In this document: piece after piece, positions 6,565-15,828 of the stretch
How the letters are laid out: each line of letters opens with the position of its first letter
Numbering within the stretch: the stretch's first letter is position 1
Assembly (NCBI GenBank): GCA_945898055.1
Contig: CAMDGV010000026.1
Span: 1-56,081 of the forward strand
DNA length: 56,081 nucleotides
Source: Akkermansia muciniphila
Lineage (GTDB): Bacteria; Verrucomicrobiota; Verrucomicrobiia; Limisphaerales; UBA9464
Direction of reading: 5' to 3'
Notes under the pieces: model-generated
Seen by the model: only the letters and a program-made list of their open reading frames with translations
Told to the model about the DNA's origin: nothing
Database searches by the model: none
Made by a program: the position numbers and the translations under genes

Positions 6565-8499
6565 ATGATTCGCTCCTGTGCACTGCTTTTCGTCCTGTCG
6601 TCGCTAGTGATTTCTGCGGATCCCTTGACTGCAGTCATTGACGCCTTCTGTGGCGTACCCAAAATTCGTATCCCCCTCAGTCCGGATCCCTCGACCATGG
6701 GAGTTCTGGAAGGGTCGGACACACTTTTTGGTTCCGATTGGCAACCCTTACTTCAATTGACCGGAGGTAACGGACATCATGATTGGATGGATCCAGCGGG
6801 TCGCAGTCAGGCGCGCCGTTTTTACCGAATGTCGCGGGTGCCCCGTCCCCCTCTTGAGATGATGGCCAATTTTCGGCTTACTGATCACTTGGGTGAGTCC
6901 CATGAACTTTTCCGTGAAGGAGATGCGCGCGGAGTTGTTTTAGTTTTTACCACCGCGGCCACCCTTCCCTCTGTTTGGAACCAATTGCGGCCGGTCATAG
7001 AAACTAATTCTGATTCAGGCCTCCTTTTTTGGATTGTGGATCCGGTAGATGACCGTGAAACGCTGGCCGACGCAGCAAAAGCGGCGGGTATCAGTCAGCC
7101 CATTCTTCATGATCCTGCGCACTTGGTTTCTCGCAGTTATGGCGCTGGGCGTGCCGGGGAATCTATCTTGATAGATGGAGCGACCGCAGCGATTTTTTAT
7201 CGTGGCCCGATCGAAGATCATTTGCCCTTTACCACGGGCACCGGTGCCGGAGTCCGTCAGACCTATCTGAGTGACGCTATAAAACAGTTTTTAACGGATC
7301 AACCCGCTTTGTTGGCGTTTGCTCCAAACTCAGGGCCTTTGCTGCCTCTCCCACAGGCTTCAGTTGCCGATTACGCCACCGTCATTGCTCCACTTTTGCA
7401 GACGAAGTGCGTGACCTGCCACAAGCCAGGTGACATTGGCACCTTTGCCATGGTCGACCATGCCTCAGTGGCCACTCGATCCTCTTTAATTCGTGCCAAC
7501 GTCTTGGAAGGTCTTATGCCGCCTTGGCATGCGGATCCGGCGCATCAACGTTTTTCTAATGACTTTTCGCTGACCACGAAGGAGCAGGAGACTCTGGTCG
7601 CTTGGATCGATGCGGGGGCCCCCAAGGGACTGAGTGCAGACCCGTTGGCCGCTGTGCCACCCGCGCCGAATGAGTGGCCGCTAGGTAAGCCTGATTTGAT
7701 TCTCAAAATCTCCAAACAGACCATTCAAGCCGATGGTGAAATGCCCTATACCTATCTGTTCATTACTAATACTTTAAAGACGAATGCTTGGATCCGTGCC
7801 GCAGCGGTCAAGCCCGGTAACCGAGCCGTGGTGCATCACGCTTTAATCTTCCAAGTTAATCCGGGATCTCTGGCCTCCATGTTCTCGCAGATTGCTGCCA
7901 TTCAGGGGGGACTCGCTGGCTATTTCGCTGGGTTTGTCCCCGGGATGAAACAAGTTTTTTATCCTGAGAGAACCGGTAAGAAATTAGTGGCACGTAGCAT
8001 TCTTGTCTTTCAGATGCACTACACTCCAAATGGTTCGGAGACCACCGACACAACTGAACTGGGGTTATATCTCACTTCAACGCCCCCAGATACGGAGCTA
8101 ACCACTGGGGCAATCTACTCTACTGCCATTAGTATTGCGCCGGGAGAAAAACGAAATCGGATCGCTGCCGAGAAAACGTTTCCCACCGCGATCGATGTCC
8201 ATGAGTTGAGCCCGCACATGCATTATCGAGGCTACGCTATGCGATTTGAAGCCGTCCTACCTGACGGTTCGTCACAAGTGCTTCTCAATGTGCCAAAGTA
8301 CGACTTTGCTTGGCAGACTCTTTATCGATTGGAGCAACCGATTCGCTTGCCGGCAGGTTCCAAAATCAAACTGACGGGAGCCTTCGATAATTCCCGTTTT
8401 AATCCCTTTAATCCCAACCCAGCAGTACAGGTTAAGTTCGGCGAGCAGACCGGTGACGAGATGTTCGTTGGTTACTTAAATTATTCGGTAGCTCGCTAA
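6565..8499 (+). CDS. Secreted redoxin / cytochrome c / copper-monooxygenase-like protein
   Basis: This multidomain extracytoplasmic protein has 644 residues from the ATG at 6565, which begins a signal peptide (MIRSCALLFVLSSLVISADP). An in-frame ATG at 6535 is less likely. A thioredoxin/peroxiredoxin-like region spans about residues 80-230, without a CxxC. A haem c site CVTCH lies at about residue 282, followed by GLMPPWHADP and an IDAGAPKG end typical of planctomycete/verrucomicrobial cytochromes. The C-terminal half resembles type II ascorbate-dependent copper monooxygenases (VVHHALIF, FQMHYTPNG, SPHMHYRGYAMRFEA). The conserved histidines would bind copper. It probably oxidises a small organic substrate in the periplasm or on the surface, with electrons passing through the attached haem. 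The substrate is unknown. Confidence 0.82.
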   Translation: MIRSCALLFVLSSLVISADPLTAVIDAFCGVPKIRIPLSPDPSTMGVLEGSDTLFGSDWQPLLQLTGGNGHHDWMDPAGRSQARRFYRMSRVPRPPLEMMANFRLTDHLGESHELFREGDARGVVLVFTTAATLPSVWNQLRPVIETNSDSGLLFWIVDPVDDRETLADAAKAAGISQPILHDPAHLVSRSYGAGRAGESILIDGATAAIFYRGPIEDHLPFTTGTGAGVRQTYLSDAIKQFLTDQPALLAFAPNSGPLLPLPQASVADYATVIAPLLQTKCVTCHKPGDIGTFAMVDHASVATRSSLIRANVLEGLMPPWHADPAHQRFSNDFSLTTKEQETLVAWIDAGAPKGLSADPLAAVPPAPNEWPLGKPDLILKISKQTIQADGEMPYTYLFITNTLKTNAWIRAAAVKPGNRAVVHHALIFQVNPGSLASMFSQIAAIQGGLAGYFAGFVPGMKQVFYPERTGKKLVARSILVFQMHYTPNGSETTDTTELGLYLTSTPPDTELTTGAIYSTAISIAPGEKRNRIAAEKTFPTAIDVHELSPHMHYRGYAMRFEAVLPDGSSQVLLNVPKYDFAWQTLYRLEQPIRLPAGSKIKLTGAFDNSRFNPFNPNPAVQVKFGEQTGDEMFVGYLNYSVAR

Positions 8500-8510
8500 G
8501 ATCTGCGAGG

Positions 8511-8539
8511 GCGGCCCCGAAAACCGCGGGGGCCGCTTT
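8511..8539 (+). terminator. Weak hairpin terminator after the monooxygenase gene
   Basis: GCGGCCCC at 8511-8518 pairs with GGGGCCGC at 8529-8536 and is followed by only three Ts. It sits 12 bases after the stop codon and between convergent genes, so it may serve both strands weakly. Confidence 0.5.
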
Positions 8540-8569
8540 GTCCACTCAGCAGTGAGTCGATTGCCAGTC

Positions 8570-10384
8570 TTAGGTTGTGGCGTTAAGAGAATTCAGAGGC
8601 ATACGTTTCCAAGCCCGTAAACGCTTCAGTTCCTCCAAAATCGCTAAACGCTCTGCATCATCAAGAATAGGATCGGCAACCCGCCCAATATTCAGCGCGA
8701 TCTGCTGCTCAATCCAGTGATCGCGCAGGCGCCGAACCACATCGCTCAGTTGTCTTTCTGGTTCAGGTATTTCTCGTTGTTCAGTCGCGGCCTCTGTAAT
8801 CAATCCTTGGGCAAAATCGTTCCCTTCGAAGTGACTATGCAAGGCCGGGACATCGCCTCCCGTCTGGAAATAGGTAGCTAAGATCCGACGAACGGCGGGG
8901 TTGGCAATCCAATCGGGTTCGAGGAGGCCAGCCGCAAAATCCCGAAGATCTGGGGTCAGCAGGACGAACTTGAGCAGCCAGAGTTCAGCACTGCTGGGGC
9001 GAGCCGGTTCTTCGAGGTGCGCTCTCTCGAGAATTTCGTCCGGGGGATCCTCCAACGACTCAGGGCGCATGGGCTTTCGCACTGCCGCTTCTAGCTTGCG
9101 AAACTCAGCACGGACCGCATTCACGTCGACTCCCAAGCGTTGGGCGGTGCGTTGGGCGTAGGTATCCGTTAGAACGGCATTCCCCGACTTTCGCAGAACT
9201 TCAGCCATTGATCTCAGAACAACCAGACGGCCACGGTCGGATGAGGTCTCGTTTTCGGCGCCAAGATGGTGCAAGTAAAAATCGAAAAACCCCACCGCCC
9301 TCCCTAGTACCTGACGAAAGGCATCAACCCCCTGAGAGCGGATTAAGGTGTCTGGATCGTCGGGGGCCATAATGCTGGCAACTCGGATAGCGACACCCGA
9401 AGAAAGGAGTCCATCTAGGGCGCGCACGGTGGCGGCTCGACCGGCTTCATCGCCGTCAAAACAAAGGATTACTTCGTCGGTATACCGTTTAAGGATCCGC
9501 CCGTGGTCGGAGGTAAGCGCGGTTCCTTGAGGCGCGACGACGTTCCGAATCCCGGCGGAATGACAGGCGATTGTATCTAACTGACCTTCGGCGATGATCG
9601 CGTGCCCCGCGTCTAAGATAGCACGCTTTGCCTTATCAAGAGCAAACAGGACTCGCCCCTTAGAAAAGAGCGGCGTTTCCGGTGAATTGACATATTTACC
9701 CTGTTTTTCGTCCCCCTGAAGGATCCGTGCACTGAAAGCAATGACCCGCCCCTGCTCGTCGCAGATTGGAAAAATGAGTCGCCCTCGAAAGCGGTCATAC
9801 CACCCACCCGAATCACGACGAAGGATCAGGCCTGCCTGCTCACAAAGCTCGGGTGAAAAACCCTTCGATTTCGCCCAGTTAACCGAATCATCCCACGAAT
9901 CAGGTGCAGCTCCGATTCGAAACTCCTTAATAGCATCGGCTGAGACCCCACGCCGCTCTAAATAAGTCCGTGCCACTTCGCCGGCGGCTTCACCCGCGAG
10001 ACACTGTTGCCAGCGAACGGTAATGGCCTCGTGCAACTTGAGCAGTTGGTCCTTGATCGAACGTTGCACTTGGATGGCAGGGTCGTTATCGAACTCCAAG
10101 GTAATCCGTGCTCGATCGGCTAGACGTCGAACGGCCTCCATGAAGTCCAAATTCTCGAACGCTTTAACGAAAGAGAAGACATCGCCGCCCTTACCACAGC
10201 CGAAGCAGCGAAAGATCTGCCGAGAAGGATTCACATTAAAGCTCGGGGATCGTTCCTTATGAAAAGGGCAGAGGCAGACAAAGTTCGCGCCATTGCGCTT
10301 CAGCGGCACATAGGAACCGATGACGTCGACAATATCATTCGCGGCGCGGATTTGTTCGAGTGTCGTTGGAGAAACCAAAGGCAT
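8570..10384 (-). CDS. dnaG: DNA primase
   Basis: DnaG makes the RNA primers for chromosomal replication. The 604-residue protein has the CHC2 zinc ribbon at the N-terminus (C39, H42, C60, C63 in the CPFHKERSPSF and CFGCGKGGD motifs). The catalytic core with a TOPRIM fold follows (AIIAEGQLDTIA, then EVILCFDGDEAG). A helicase-interaction-like C-terminal region of low conservation completes it. The usual EGxxD acidic motif is EGQLD here. It stands alone, without the rpsU or rpoD neighbours seen in many bacteria, and is convergent with the monooxygenase gene. The start at 10384 gives the canonical spacing to the zinc ribbon. Confidence 0.95.
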   Translation of the reverse strand: MPLVSPTTLEQIRAANDIVDVIGSYVPLKRNGANFVCLCPFHKERSPSFNVNPSRQIFRCFGCGKGGDVFSFVKAFENLDFMEAVRRLADRARITLEFDNDPAIQVQRSIKDQLLKLHEAITVRWQQCLAGEAAGEVARTYLERRGVSADAIKEFRIGAAPDSWDDSVNWAKSKGFSPELCEQAGLILRRDSGGWYDRFRGRLIFPICDEQGRVIAFSARILQGDEKQGKYVNSPETPLFSKGRVLFALDKAKRAILDAGHAIIAEGQLDTIACHSAGIRNVVAPQGTALTSDHGRILKRYTDEVILCFDGDEAGRAATVRALDGLLSSGVAIRVASIMAPDDPDTLIRSQGVDAFRQVLGRAVGFFDFYLHHLGAENETSSDRGRLVVLRSMAEVLRKSGNAVLTDTYAQRTAQRLGVDVNAVRAEFRKLEAAVRKPMRPESLEDPPDEILERAHLEEPARPSSAELWLLKFVLLTPDLRDFAAGLLEPDWIANPAVRRILATYFQTGGDVPALHSHFEGNDFAQGLITEAATEQREIPEPERQLSDVVRRLRDHWIEQQIALNIGRVADPILDDAERLAILEELKRLRAWKRMPLNSLNATT

Positions 10385-10632
10385 GACTTAGAGAAGAGAA
10401 TTTACCAACCTGCGCGTTGGGACGATGCAGAAAACTAGAAAGATATCCACAAGCCGCGCTTCGTTTGGGAACAGTGGCGTGTCCGACCACCGGATAAATT
10501 AAATGAGACAAGCTTGAATCTCGCACTAACAGAGAATTTATCTTGAATCGTAAATCCTTTCGTTCGAACTCGCCTTAAAGACCTGCCCTGCCTGTTCTTG
10601 TTCCAGTGTCAGTTTCGGGCTAATCTGACGGT

Positions 10633-11220
10633 GTGCTTACGTCGCGACACTACCGCAATATCGCTCTTGTTGGTTTTATGGGGGTGGGAAAATCCACCGT
10701 CGGGCAGATCCTTGCGGCAACTCTCGAGTTTGATTTTCTCGATACCGACCGGTCGATTGAAGCCAAAACGGGGCGCCGCATATCCGATATTTTTGAGCAC
10801 GAAGGCGAGTCTGCTTTTCGAGACATGGAGACTCAGCTCATTTCTGAATTAGAAACTAGTTCCGGAAGGGTCATTTCCACTGGCGGTGGATGCATCGTCC
10901 GGTCTGAAAATTTAGCATCACTTCGGCGGCACTCCCTGATTGTTTGTCTCTGGGCATCTCCCTCAACTATTTATGAGCGAGTTCGGCACCAGACTCATCG
11001 CCCTTTGCTTCAGACATCGGATTCTTTAGCGAAAATTAAAGAACTTCTTGAACTTCGGCGCCCATCCTATCAGGAAGCGGACATTCTTGTCGGTGTCGAT
11101 TTTCGTGGAGCAAGCGATACGGCCCGGCATGTCGCAGGGAGCTTCCGTCGCTTGCAAATGTCACTTTCACCCACTGCTCCCCCAAGGGTGGCTCCACTCA
11201 CCATGACCATCCCTTCCTAA
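10633..11220 (+). CDS. aroK: Shikimate kinase
   Basis: The enzyme phosphorylates shikimate with ATP in the chorismate pathway that also feeds the trpE product upstream. Motifs are Walker A GFMGVGKST (residues 14-22), the substrate-binding D37-T-D39, R63 in FRDME, the GGG loop at 84-86, and the lid arginine in HRPLL. At 195 residues it carries about 20 extra C-terminal residues rich in proline and threonine. The only start in this frame that preserves the P-loop is the GTG at 10633, with no strong Shine-Dalgarno. pgi follows after 27 bases on the same strand, so the two may be co-transcribed. Confidence 0.92.
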   Translation: MLTSRHYRNIALVGFMGVGKSTVGQILAATLEFDFLDTDRSIEAKTGRRISDIFEHEGESAFRDMETQLISELETSSGRVISTGGGCIVRSENLASLRRHSLIVCLWASPSTIYERVRHQTHRPLLQTSDSLAKIKELLELRRPSYQEADILVGVDFRGASDTARHVAGSFRRLQMSLSPTAPPRVAPLTMTIPS

Positions 11221-11247
11221 CCTCTCTTTTATTGATATATTCTCACA

Positions 11248-12840
11248 ATGCTTGCCTCAAAAAATGTTCTCTGGTTGCGGTTTCAAAATTACTATTTGGA
11301 GTGCCCGACGCTCGGTCTCGCTCTCGACATTAGCCGAATTGTCTTCCCTGACGATTTTCATGCAAAAATGGAACGTCCAATTCAAAAGGCCTTAATCGCC
11401 ATGGCTGAACTGGAAAAGGGTGGAATAGCCAATCCAGATGAACGTCGTATGGTGGGTCACTACTGGTTGCGAAATCCGCAACTGGCTCCGACAAAAAGGC
11501 TCACGGCCGAAATCGAACAGATGCAGGCCGACGTCCAGGACTTCGCACGAAGCGTGCATAGCGGGACTATTGAAGGCGAACGTGGGCCCTTCTTAAATCT
11601 CCTAATCATCGGAATTGGAGGCTCCGCCCTCGGCCCACAATTCCTTGCGCGTGCCTTGGGAAATCCAAGCACCGATCGGCTCAAACCTTATTTTTTCGAC
11701 AACACTGATCCAGACGGTATGGATTTCACCTTAGCGTCTCTCGCTGGGCAGTTAGGGCGGACCTTAGTTTTGGTCATTTCTAAATCAGGAGGCACCCCTG
11801 AAACCCGAAACGGAATGTTAGAAGCGCAGGCGGCCTTTGCTCGTGACGGATTAGATTTCGCTAAGCATGCCGTCGCGATCACTGGGTTTAAAAGTGCTCT
11901 CCATAACACCGCCACTGCGGCTCAATGGCTGGGAATCTTTCCCATGTGGGATTGGGTGGGAGGCCGGACCAGTTCACTGAGCGCGGTAGGGCTTCTGCCG
12001 GCCGCACTTCAAGGGATCGATATTACCACTCTCCTCAAGGGAGCTCGAGAATGTGATGTGGTGACCCGATCTACGGTTAGTCGAACTAATCCAGCGGCAC
12101 AATTGGCCCTGATGTGGTATTTCCTTGGCGAAGGGCGGGGGGCCCGGGATATGGTCCTGTTGCCCTACAAGGATCGGCTCGAATTCTTCTCGAAATATCT
12201 TCAGCAGCTGGTCATGGAATCGCTGGGTAAAGAGCTCGATTTAGAGGGCAAAATCGTCAACCAAGGCCTCGCTGTCTACGGTAATAAAGGCTCCACCGAT
12301 CAACACGCGTACGTACAACAGCTTCGAGATGGGTTATCCAATTTCTTTGTTTTTTTCATCGAGGTTCTAAAAGATCGAGACAACCCCAGCCCTGAAATGG
12401 AACCCGGCATCACTAGTGGTGATTTTCTGAGCGGATTTCTCCTAGGGACTCGGAGTGCCCTCTACGAAAAGGGGCGGCAGAGTCTGACTCTGACGGTCCA
12501 AGACGCATCAGCCTTTAGCGTCGGATGCCTTATAGCTTTGTTTGAGCGAGCCGTTGGACTCTACGCCACGCTTGTTAACATAAATGCCTACCACCAACCG
12601 GGGGTTGAAGCTGGAAAACAAGGTGCCACTCTCATTCTAAACCTGCAAAATAAGGCGGCGGGACATCTCGCCAATCATCCGGATTGCTCCTTTTCGGCGT
12701 CTGCCTTAGCGGAGGCAATCGGTGACCCTGATTCTGCTGAGATGCTCTACAAAATCTGTGTCCGGTTGGCCGCTAATAACCGTATCCTTCGAAGAGTAGG
12801 TGGTTCCGGGCCGGTAACACTCTTTCAAGCCCTTGGCTAA
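11248..12840 (+). CDS. pgi: Glucose-6-phosphate isomerase
   Basis: The enzyme interconverts glucose-6-phosphate and fructose-6-phosphate in the cytosol, supplying glycolysis and sugar-nucleotide synthesis for the polysaccharide genes next door. The 530-residue protein shows the phosphate-binding [10 protein letters not shown] (about residues 121-130), [32 protein letters not shown], the catalytic-glutamate and histidine region [15 protein letters not shown], and the C-terminal lysine loop [12 protein letters not shown]. Its stop codon overlaps that of the convergent autokinase gene by four bases (12837-12840), leaving no room for a separate terminator between them. Confidence 0.94.
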   Translation: MLASKNVLWLRFQNYYLECPTLGLALDISRIVFPDDFHAKMERPIQKALIAMAELEKGGIANPDERRMVGHYWLRNPQLAPTKRLTAEIEQMQADVQDFARSVHSGTIEGERGPFLNLLIIGIGGSALGPQFLARALGNPSTDRLKPYFFDNTDPDGMDFTLASLAGQLGRTLVLVISKSGGTPETRNGMLEAQAAFARDGLDFAKHAVAITGFKSALHNTATAAQWLGIFPMWDWVGGRTSSLSAVGLLPAALQGIDITTLLKGARECDVVTRSTVSRTNPAAQLALMWYFLGEGRGARDMVLLPYKDRLEFFSKYLQQLVMESLGKELDLEGKIVNQGLAVYGNKGSTDQHAYVQQLRDGLSNFFVFFIEVLKDRDNPSPEMEPGITSGDFLSGFLLGTRSALYEKGRQSLTLTVQDASAFSVGCLIALFERAVGLYATLVNINAYHQPGVEAGKQGATLILNLQNKAAGHLANHPDCSFSASALAEAIGDPDSAEMLYKICVRLAANNRILRRVGGSGPVTLFQALG

Positions 12841-15092
12841 AGAGTCTCTGAGCTTGAAAATGAGTCTTTGACTGAAGCGGGAGGCGTCTCTTGATTAACT
12901 GTCTGCATCCCTGGCGGTAAAGCAGGGATTTTCTTTAACTTGCTAGCTGGACGACTAATCTGCTCACTTTCTTTAACCGATCGATGATAATATGAAGCGT
13001 AATAGTAAGTTGTATAGTAGTAGTATGGATTATCGATAGGCACGCCGTTAACAATGAGTCCCAGAATGGGAGATCCGCGTTGCCGTATAGTCTGGATCGC
13101 CATCTTTGCAAACCGTATAGATGTTTTTCCAGAGCGGATCACAAAAAATATTCCGTCAAGATAGGCTGCAATTGAAAATGTATCGTCAATAGCAGTTAGC
13201 GGTGGGCAATCTACAATAACATAATCAAACTCTGATCGAAGCTGACGAATGAGCTCTCTAGTATTAGAACCGATTAAAAGTTCTGATGGATTAGAGGGGC
13301 GTTCACCACTCCGCATAAAAAATAAATTAGGAATTGCTGTGGAATGAATGGCTTCATTTACAGTTAGTTTTCCACCGAGCACTTCGGCTAATCCTCCCTC
13401 GATTGGTTGTTCAAAATAGCCATGAATATTTCCACGACGCATATCTGCATCAATTAATAAAGTCCGATTTCCTGAATTCGCTAGGGTGATAGCAAAATTT
13501 GTTGTAAAGGTTGTTTTCCCATCGCCAGGCACCGCAGATGTGACGGCGATAAATCGTTTGCTAGAACCCTCGGGGCTCAGTAAGAGTGTTGAACGCACTC
13601 CTCGAAGTGATTCCGCAAACATATTGTGTGACTTCATCCGACTCAGTACAAGGTAACCGTCCTTGTAATGAGATTTGTTCACCTCGGGCAGTTGGCCCAT
13701 AATCGGTTCTTCCAATGCCGCTTCAATTAATTCAGGACTTTCCAAGCGGTCATCTAGTTTTGCAAAAAGCCAAAGGACACCAATACCCGCAAGCAAGCCT
13801 ATCCCAAACCCTTGCCAAATCAACTTCGGCCTGTTGGGTCCGACTGGCCTCTCACTTCCACTTCCCCGGTCTATAATCTCAAAAGTATCGGAGTCAGATG
13901 ACGACTTTCTCATCCCTGCCTGTTGAACTTTAATATTAGTTATTTGATCAGCATGAATTTGTATCTCGGATTCAAATTGGGCATACTCAATCTGAATAGC
14001 ACCTTGGTTACTAATCTCTTCTGTTAGCATATCAATAACTTTTGGTAAGGCAGACGCCTTTACTTGAAGAGATTTAATCCGTGCATCCTTGGCCTCATTA
14101 ATTAAACTTAGAGAACCCACAATTGCGCTATCACATTCGATAATTTTTCGAGTAAGCTGCCTCATGTAGGGATGATTTTTCTTTAAGGTTTGAAGGCGAT
14201 TTGTGTAATCTATTTGAAGCTGCCTCAAGTCTAATCGTAGTTGGCTATAATGCGATCCGGGGCCGAACCGATCCGAGGCGTCTTCGTCACGACTCGCTCT
14301 AGATGGGCGATTCTGCTTTGAATCAGCAAGATTATCTCGAACTGAAACACCCCCAGTAGCCAGTTCATCTGGAGTTGCAGCAATAAAAATTTCAATCTCC
14401 GTTTTGATTGCAGACAATTCATTTTGACGTAGTTCTCTTTGTTGATTCGCTCGCAAGCCGGCATCGCGAATATCAACAATACTATTCCTTGATTTAAAAT
14501 CCTTAAAGGATTGTCTCCTGGACTCCTGCTCCTGTTCTAGCTTAGCAAGATCACGGATGATCGCCGCTTCTCCGTTTGCAAGAGACGTTTGCTTTTGTGA
14601 TTTTTTCCACTGAACAAATTCCTCCGCCCATGTTCTCACAAAACGAACTGCAAATTCTTGGTTTGTGCTTGTGACGGTGAGATTATACATACCACTATTA
14701 TCAACGGCGACACGCCAGGTAGAATAACTAAATTTATTAGAGCTAGCCGATCCCTCTTGTATATTTTTTAGCGCCCTATCCCGAATATCGGAACGTTCCA
14801 TATCTCGACGATTGACGGCGTCGGATGCCTCCTCGAAGACCCCTGAAAATCGCGGGTTATTTTGTTTTAGAGGCGCGGTCATCAAAGCCTTTGCCTCAAA
14901 GAAATCAGGCTGTGTCCAAGCAATCCAAGCGCCACCGGAGGTCCCTAAAATGATCGAAATAACAAGTAGTAACCACCGGTCTTCTATCATTTTAAAGTAT
15001 TTTCTAAAATGTAGATATAAATTAATTCTATCTACGAGGGAAGTCCCGTAGCCAGGTAATGGGGCTGAGTAATTTGAATAGCTTTGTTTCAT
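12837..15092 (-). CDS. Wzc-like polysaccharide co-polymerase / BY-type tyrosine autokinase
   Basis: This inner-membrane protein controls chain length and export of surface polysaccharide. From the N-terminus it has a first membrane helix (about residues 40-60), a long periplasmic Wzz/coiled-coil region to about residue 420, and a second membrane helix ([21 protein letters not shown]). A cytoplasmic BY-kinase domain follows: Walker [11 protein letters not shown] near residue 520, A-prime [10 protein letters not shown], and Walker [11 protein letters not shown] tyrosine-rich stretch ([13 protein letters not shown]) near residues 688-700 should be the autophosphorylation cluster. It is followed by about 50 more residues rather than ending the protein, which is unusual. 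It is the last gene of a three-gene unit with the Wza-like and barrel genes. Confidence 0.9.
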   Translation of the reverse strand: MKQSYSNYSAPLPGYGTSLVDRINLYLHFRKYFKMIEDRWLLLVISIILGTSGGAWIAWTQPDFFEAKALMTAPLKQNNPRFSGVFEEASDAVNRRDMERSDIRDRALKNIQEGSASSNKFSYSTWRVAVDNSGMYNLTVTSTNQEFAVRFVRTWAEEFVQWKKSQKQTSLANGEAAIIRDLAKLEQEQESRRQSFKDFKSRNSIVDIRDAGLRANQQRELRQNELSAIKTEIEIFIAATPDELATGGVSVRDNLADSKQNRPSRASRDEDASDRFGPGSHYSQLRLDLRQLQIDYTNRLQTLKKNHPYMRQLTRKIIECDSAIVGSLSLINEAKDARIKSLQVKASALPKVIDMLTEEISNQGAIQIEYAQFESEIQIHADQITNIKVQQAGMRKSSSDSDTFEIIDRGSGSERPVGPNRPKLIWQGFGIGLLAGIGVLWLFAKLDDRLESPELIEAALEEPIMGQLPEVNKSHYKDGYLVLSRMKSHNMFAESLRGVRSTLLLSPEGSSKRFIAVTSAVPGDGKTTFTTNFAITLANSGNRTLLIDADMRRGNIHGYFEQPIEGGLAEVLGGKLTVNEAIHSTAIPNLFFMRSGERPSNPSELLIGSNTRELIRQLRSEFDYVIVDCPPLTAIDDTFSIAAYLDGIFFVIRSGKTSIRFAKMAIQTIRQRGSPILGLIVNGVPIDNPYYYYTTYYYASYYHRSVKESEQISRPASKLKKIPALPPGMQTVNQETPPASVKDSFSSSETL

Positions 15093-15113
15093 ATTAATTA
15101 ATCCCTTGCTATT

Positions 15114-15827
15114 TTAAAATACAATTCCCCGAGAGAGCACCTCAACCCGGTCTCCGTCCATAAGTTTTACATCCTTGTCCCGAGCGTTAGTCTTTAATAT
15201 TTTTTCGACATTGACTTCAATTGTAGACTGCACTTTTGTTTGTTTATTGGTGCGATGAATCTTAACTTTCTTAAGATTAGCCATCGGATTGTCAGGCAGG
15301 GAGTTGAGAGCATCTGTCAACCAAACATCCTCGCCATCAGGTAGCGGTATTAATCCCTTAAGTTCACCGAAAACTCGGGCTTTTCCAAATCCAGTTGGGG
15401 CTGCAAGACCTGAGTATACTGCAGACAAATCTAATGATATAGTTGCATCCTGATAGTAGTTTTCATCCATTTTTTGCTTAATTTCATTTCGAATTTCTAG
15501 CAATTTTTTACCTCGGATATCGACGGTGATATACTCTGTGGAGCTGCCCGTAATAGGAATATGAATCTCACCTCCATCGCTTACAACAATTTCCTGACTT
15601 AATGATCCTTGACTAGGATCTTCCTTGATCGCAAAGCGGAAAACATCGTGTGGTTTAAATTCGCGCTCGGTGGCATTAATTATACGGCTGGTTTGGTTTG
15701 TGGACAGACTGTTACTATTAGTTGTTAGCGTTGGATTTAGATCGGCGCCGGCCCCCCAGACCCGCCAAAGAACCAAGAAGAATCCAAATACAAATTTAAC
15801 GCCAAAACGGGTAAGACTAAAATTCAT
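15114..15827 (-). CDS. Polysaccharide export protein (Wza-like, SLBB)
   Basis: This 237-residue exported protein has a hydrophobic signal segment (VKFVFGFFLVLWRVWGAGA). A Poly_export domain covers about residues 55-140 (FKPHDVFRFAI, DGGEIHIPITG and EIRNEIKQKM). An SLBB-like region follows (RVFGELKGLIPLPDGEDVWLTDAL), and the protein ends GDRVEVLSRGIVF. Such proteins form the outer-membrane or periplasmic channel for capsule or exopolysaccharide and dock on Wzc-like kinases. It is short for Wza (about 360-380 residues) and has no clear lipobox cysteine. It starts one base after the barrel gene ends and lies 21 bases before the kinase gene. Confidence 0.87.
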   Translation of the reverse strand: MNFSLTRFGVKFVFGFFLVLWRVWGAGADLNPTLTTNSNSLSTNQTSRIINATEREFKPHDVFRFAIKEDPSQGSLSQEIVVSDGGEIHIPITGSSTEYITVDIRGKKLLEIRNEIKQKMDENYYQDATISLDLSAVYSGLAAPTGFGKARVFGELKGLIPLPDGEDVWLTDALNSLPDNPMANLKKVKIHRTNKQTKVQSTIEVNVEKILKTNARDKDVKLMDGDRVEVLSRGIVF

Positions 15828-15828
15828 T

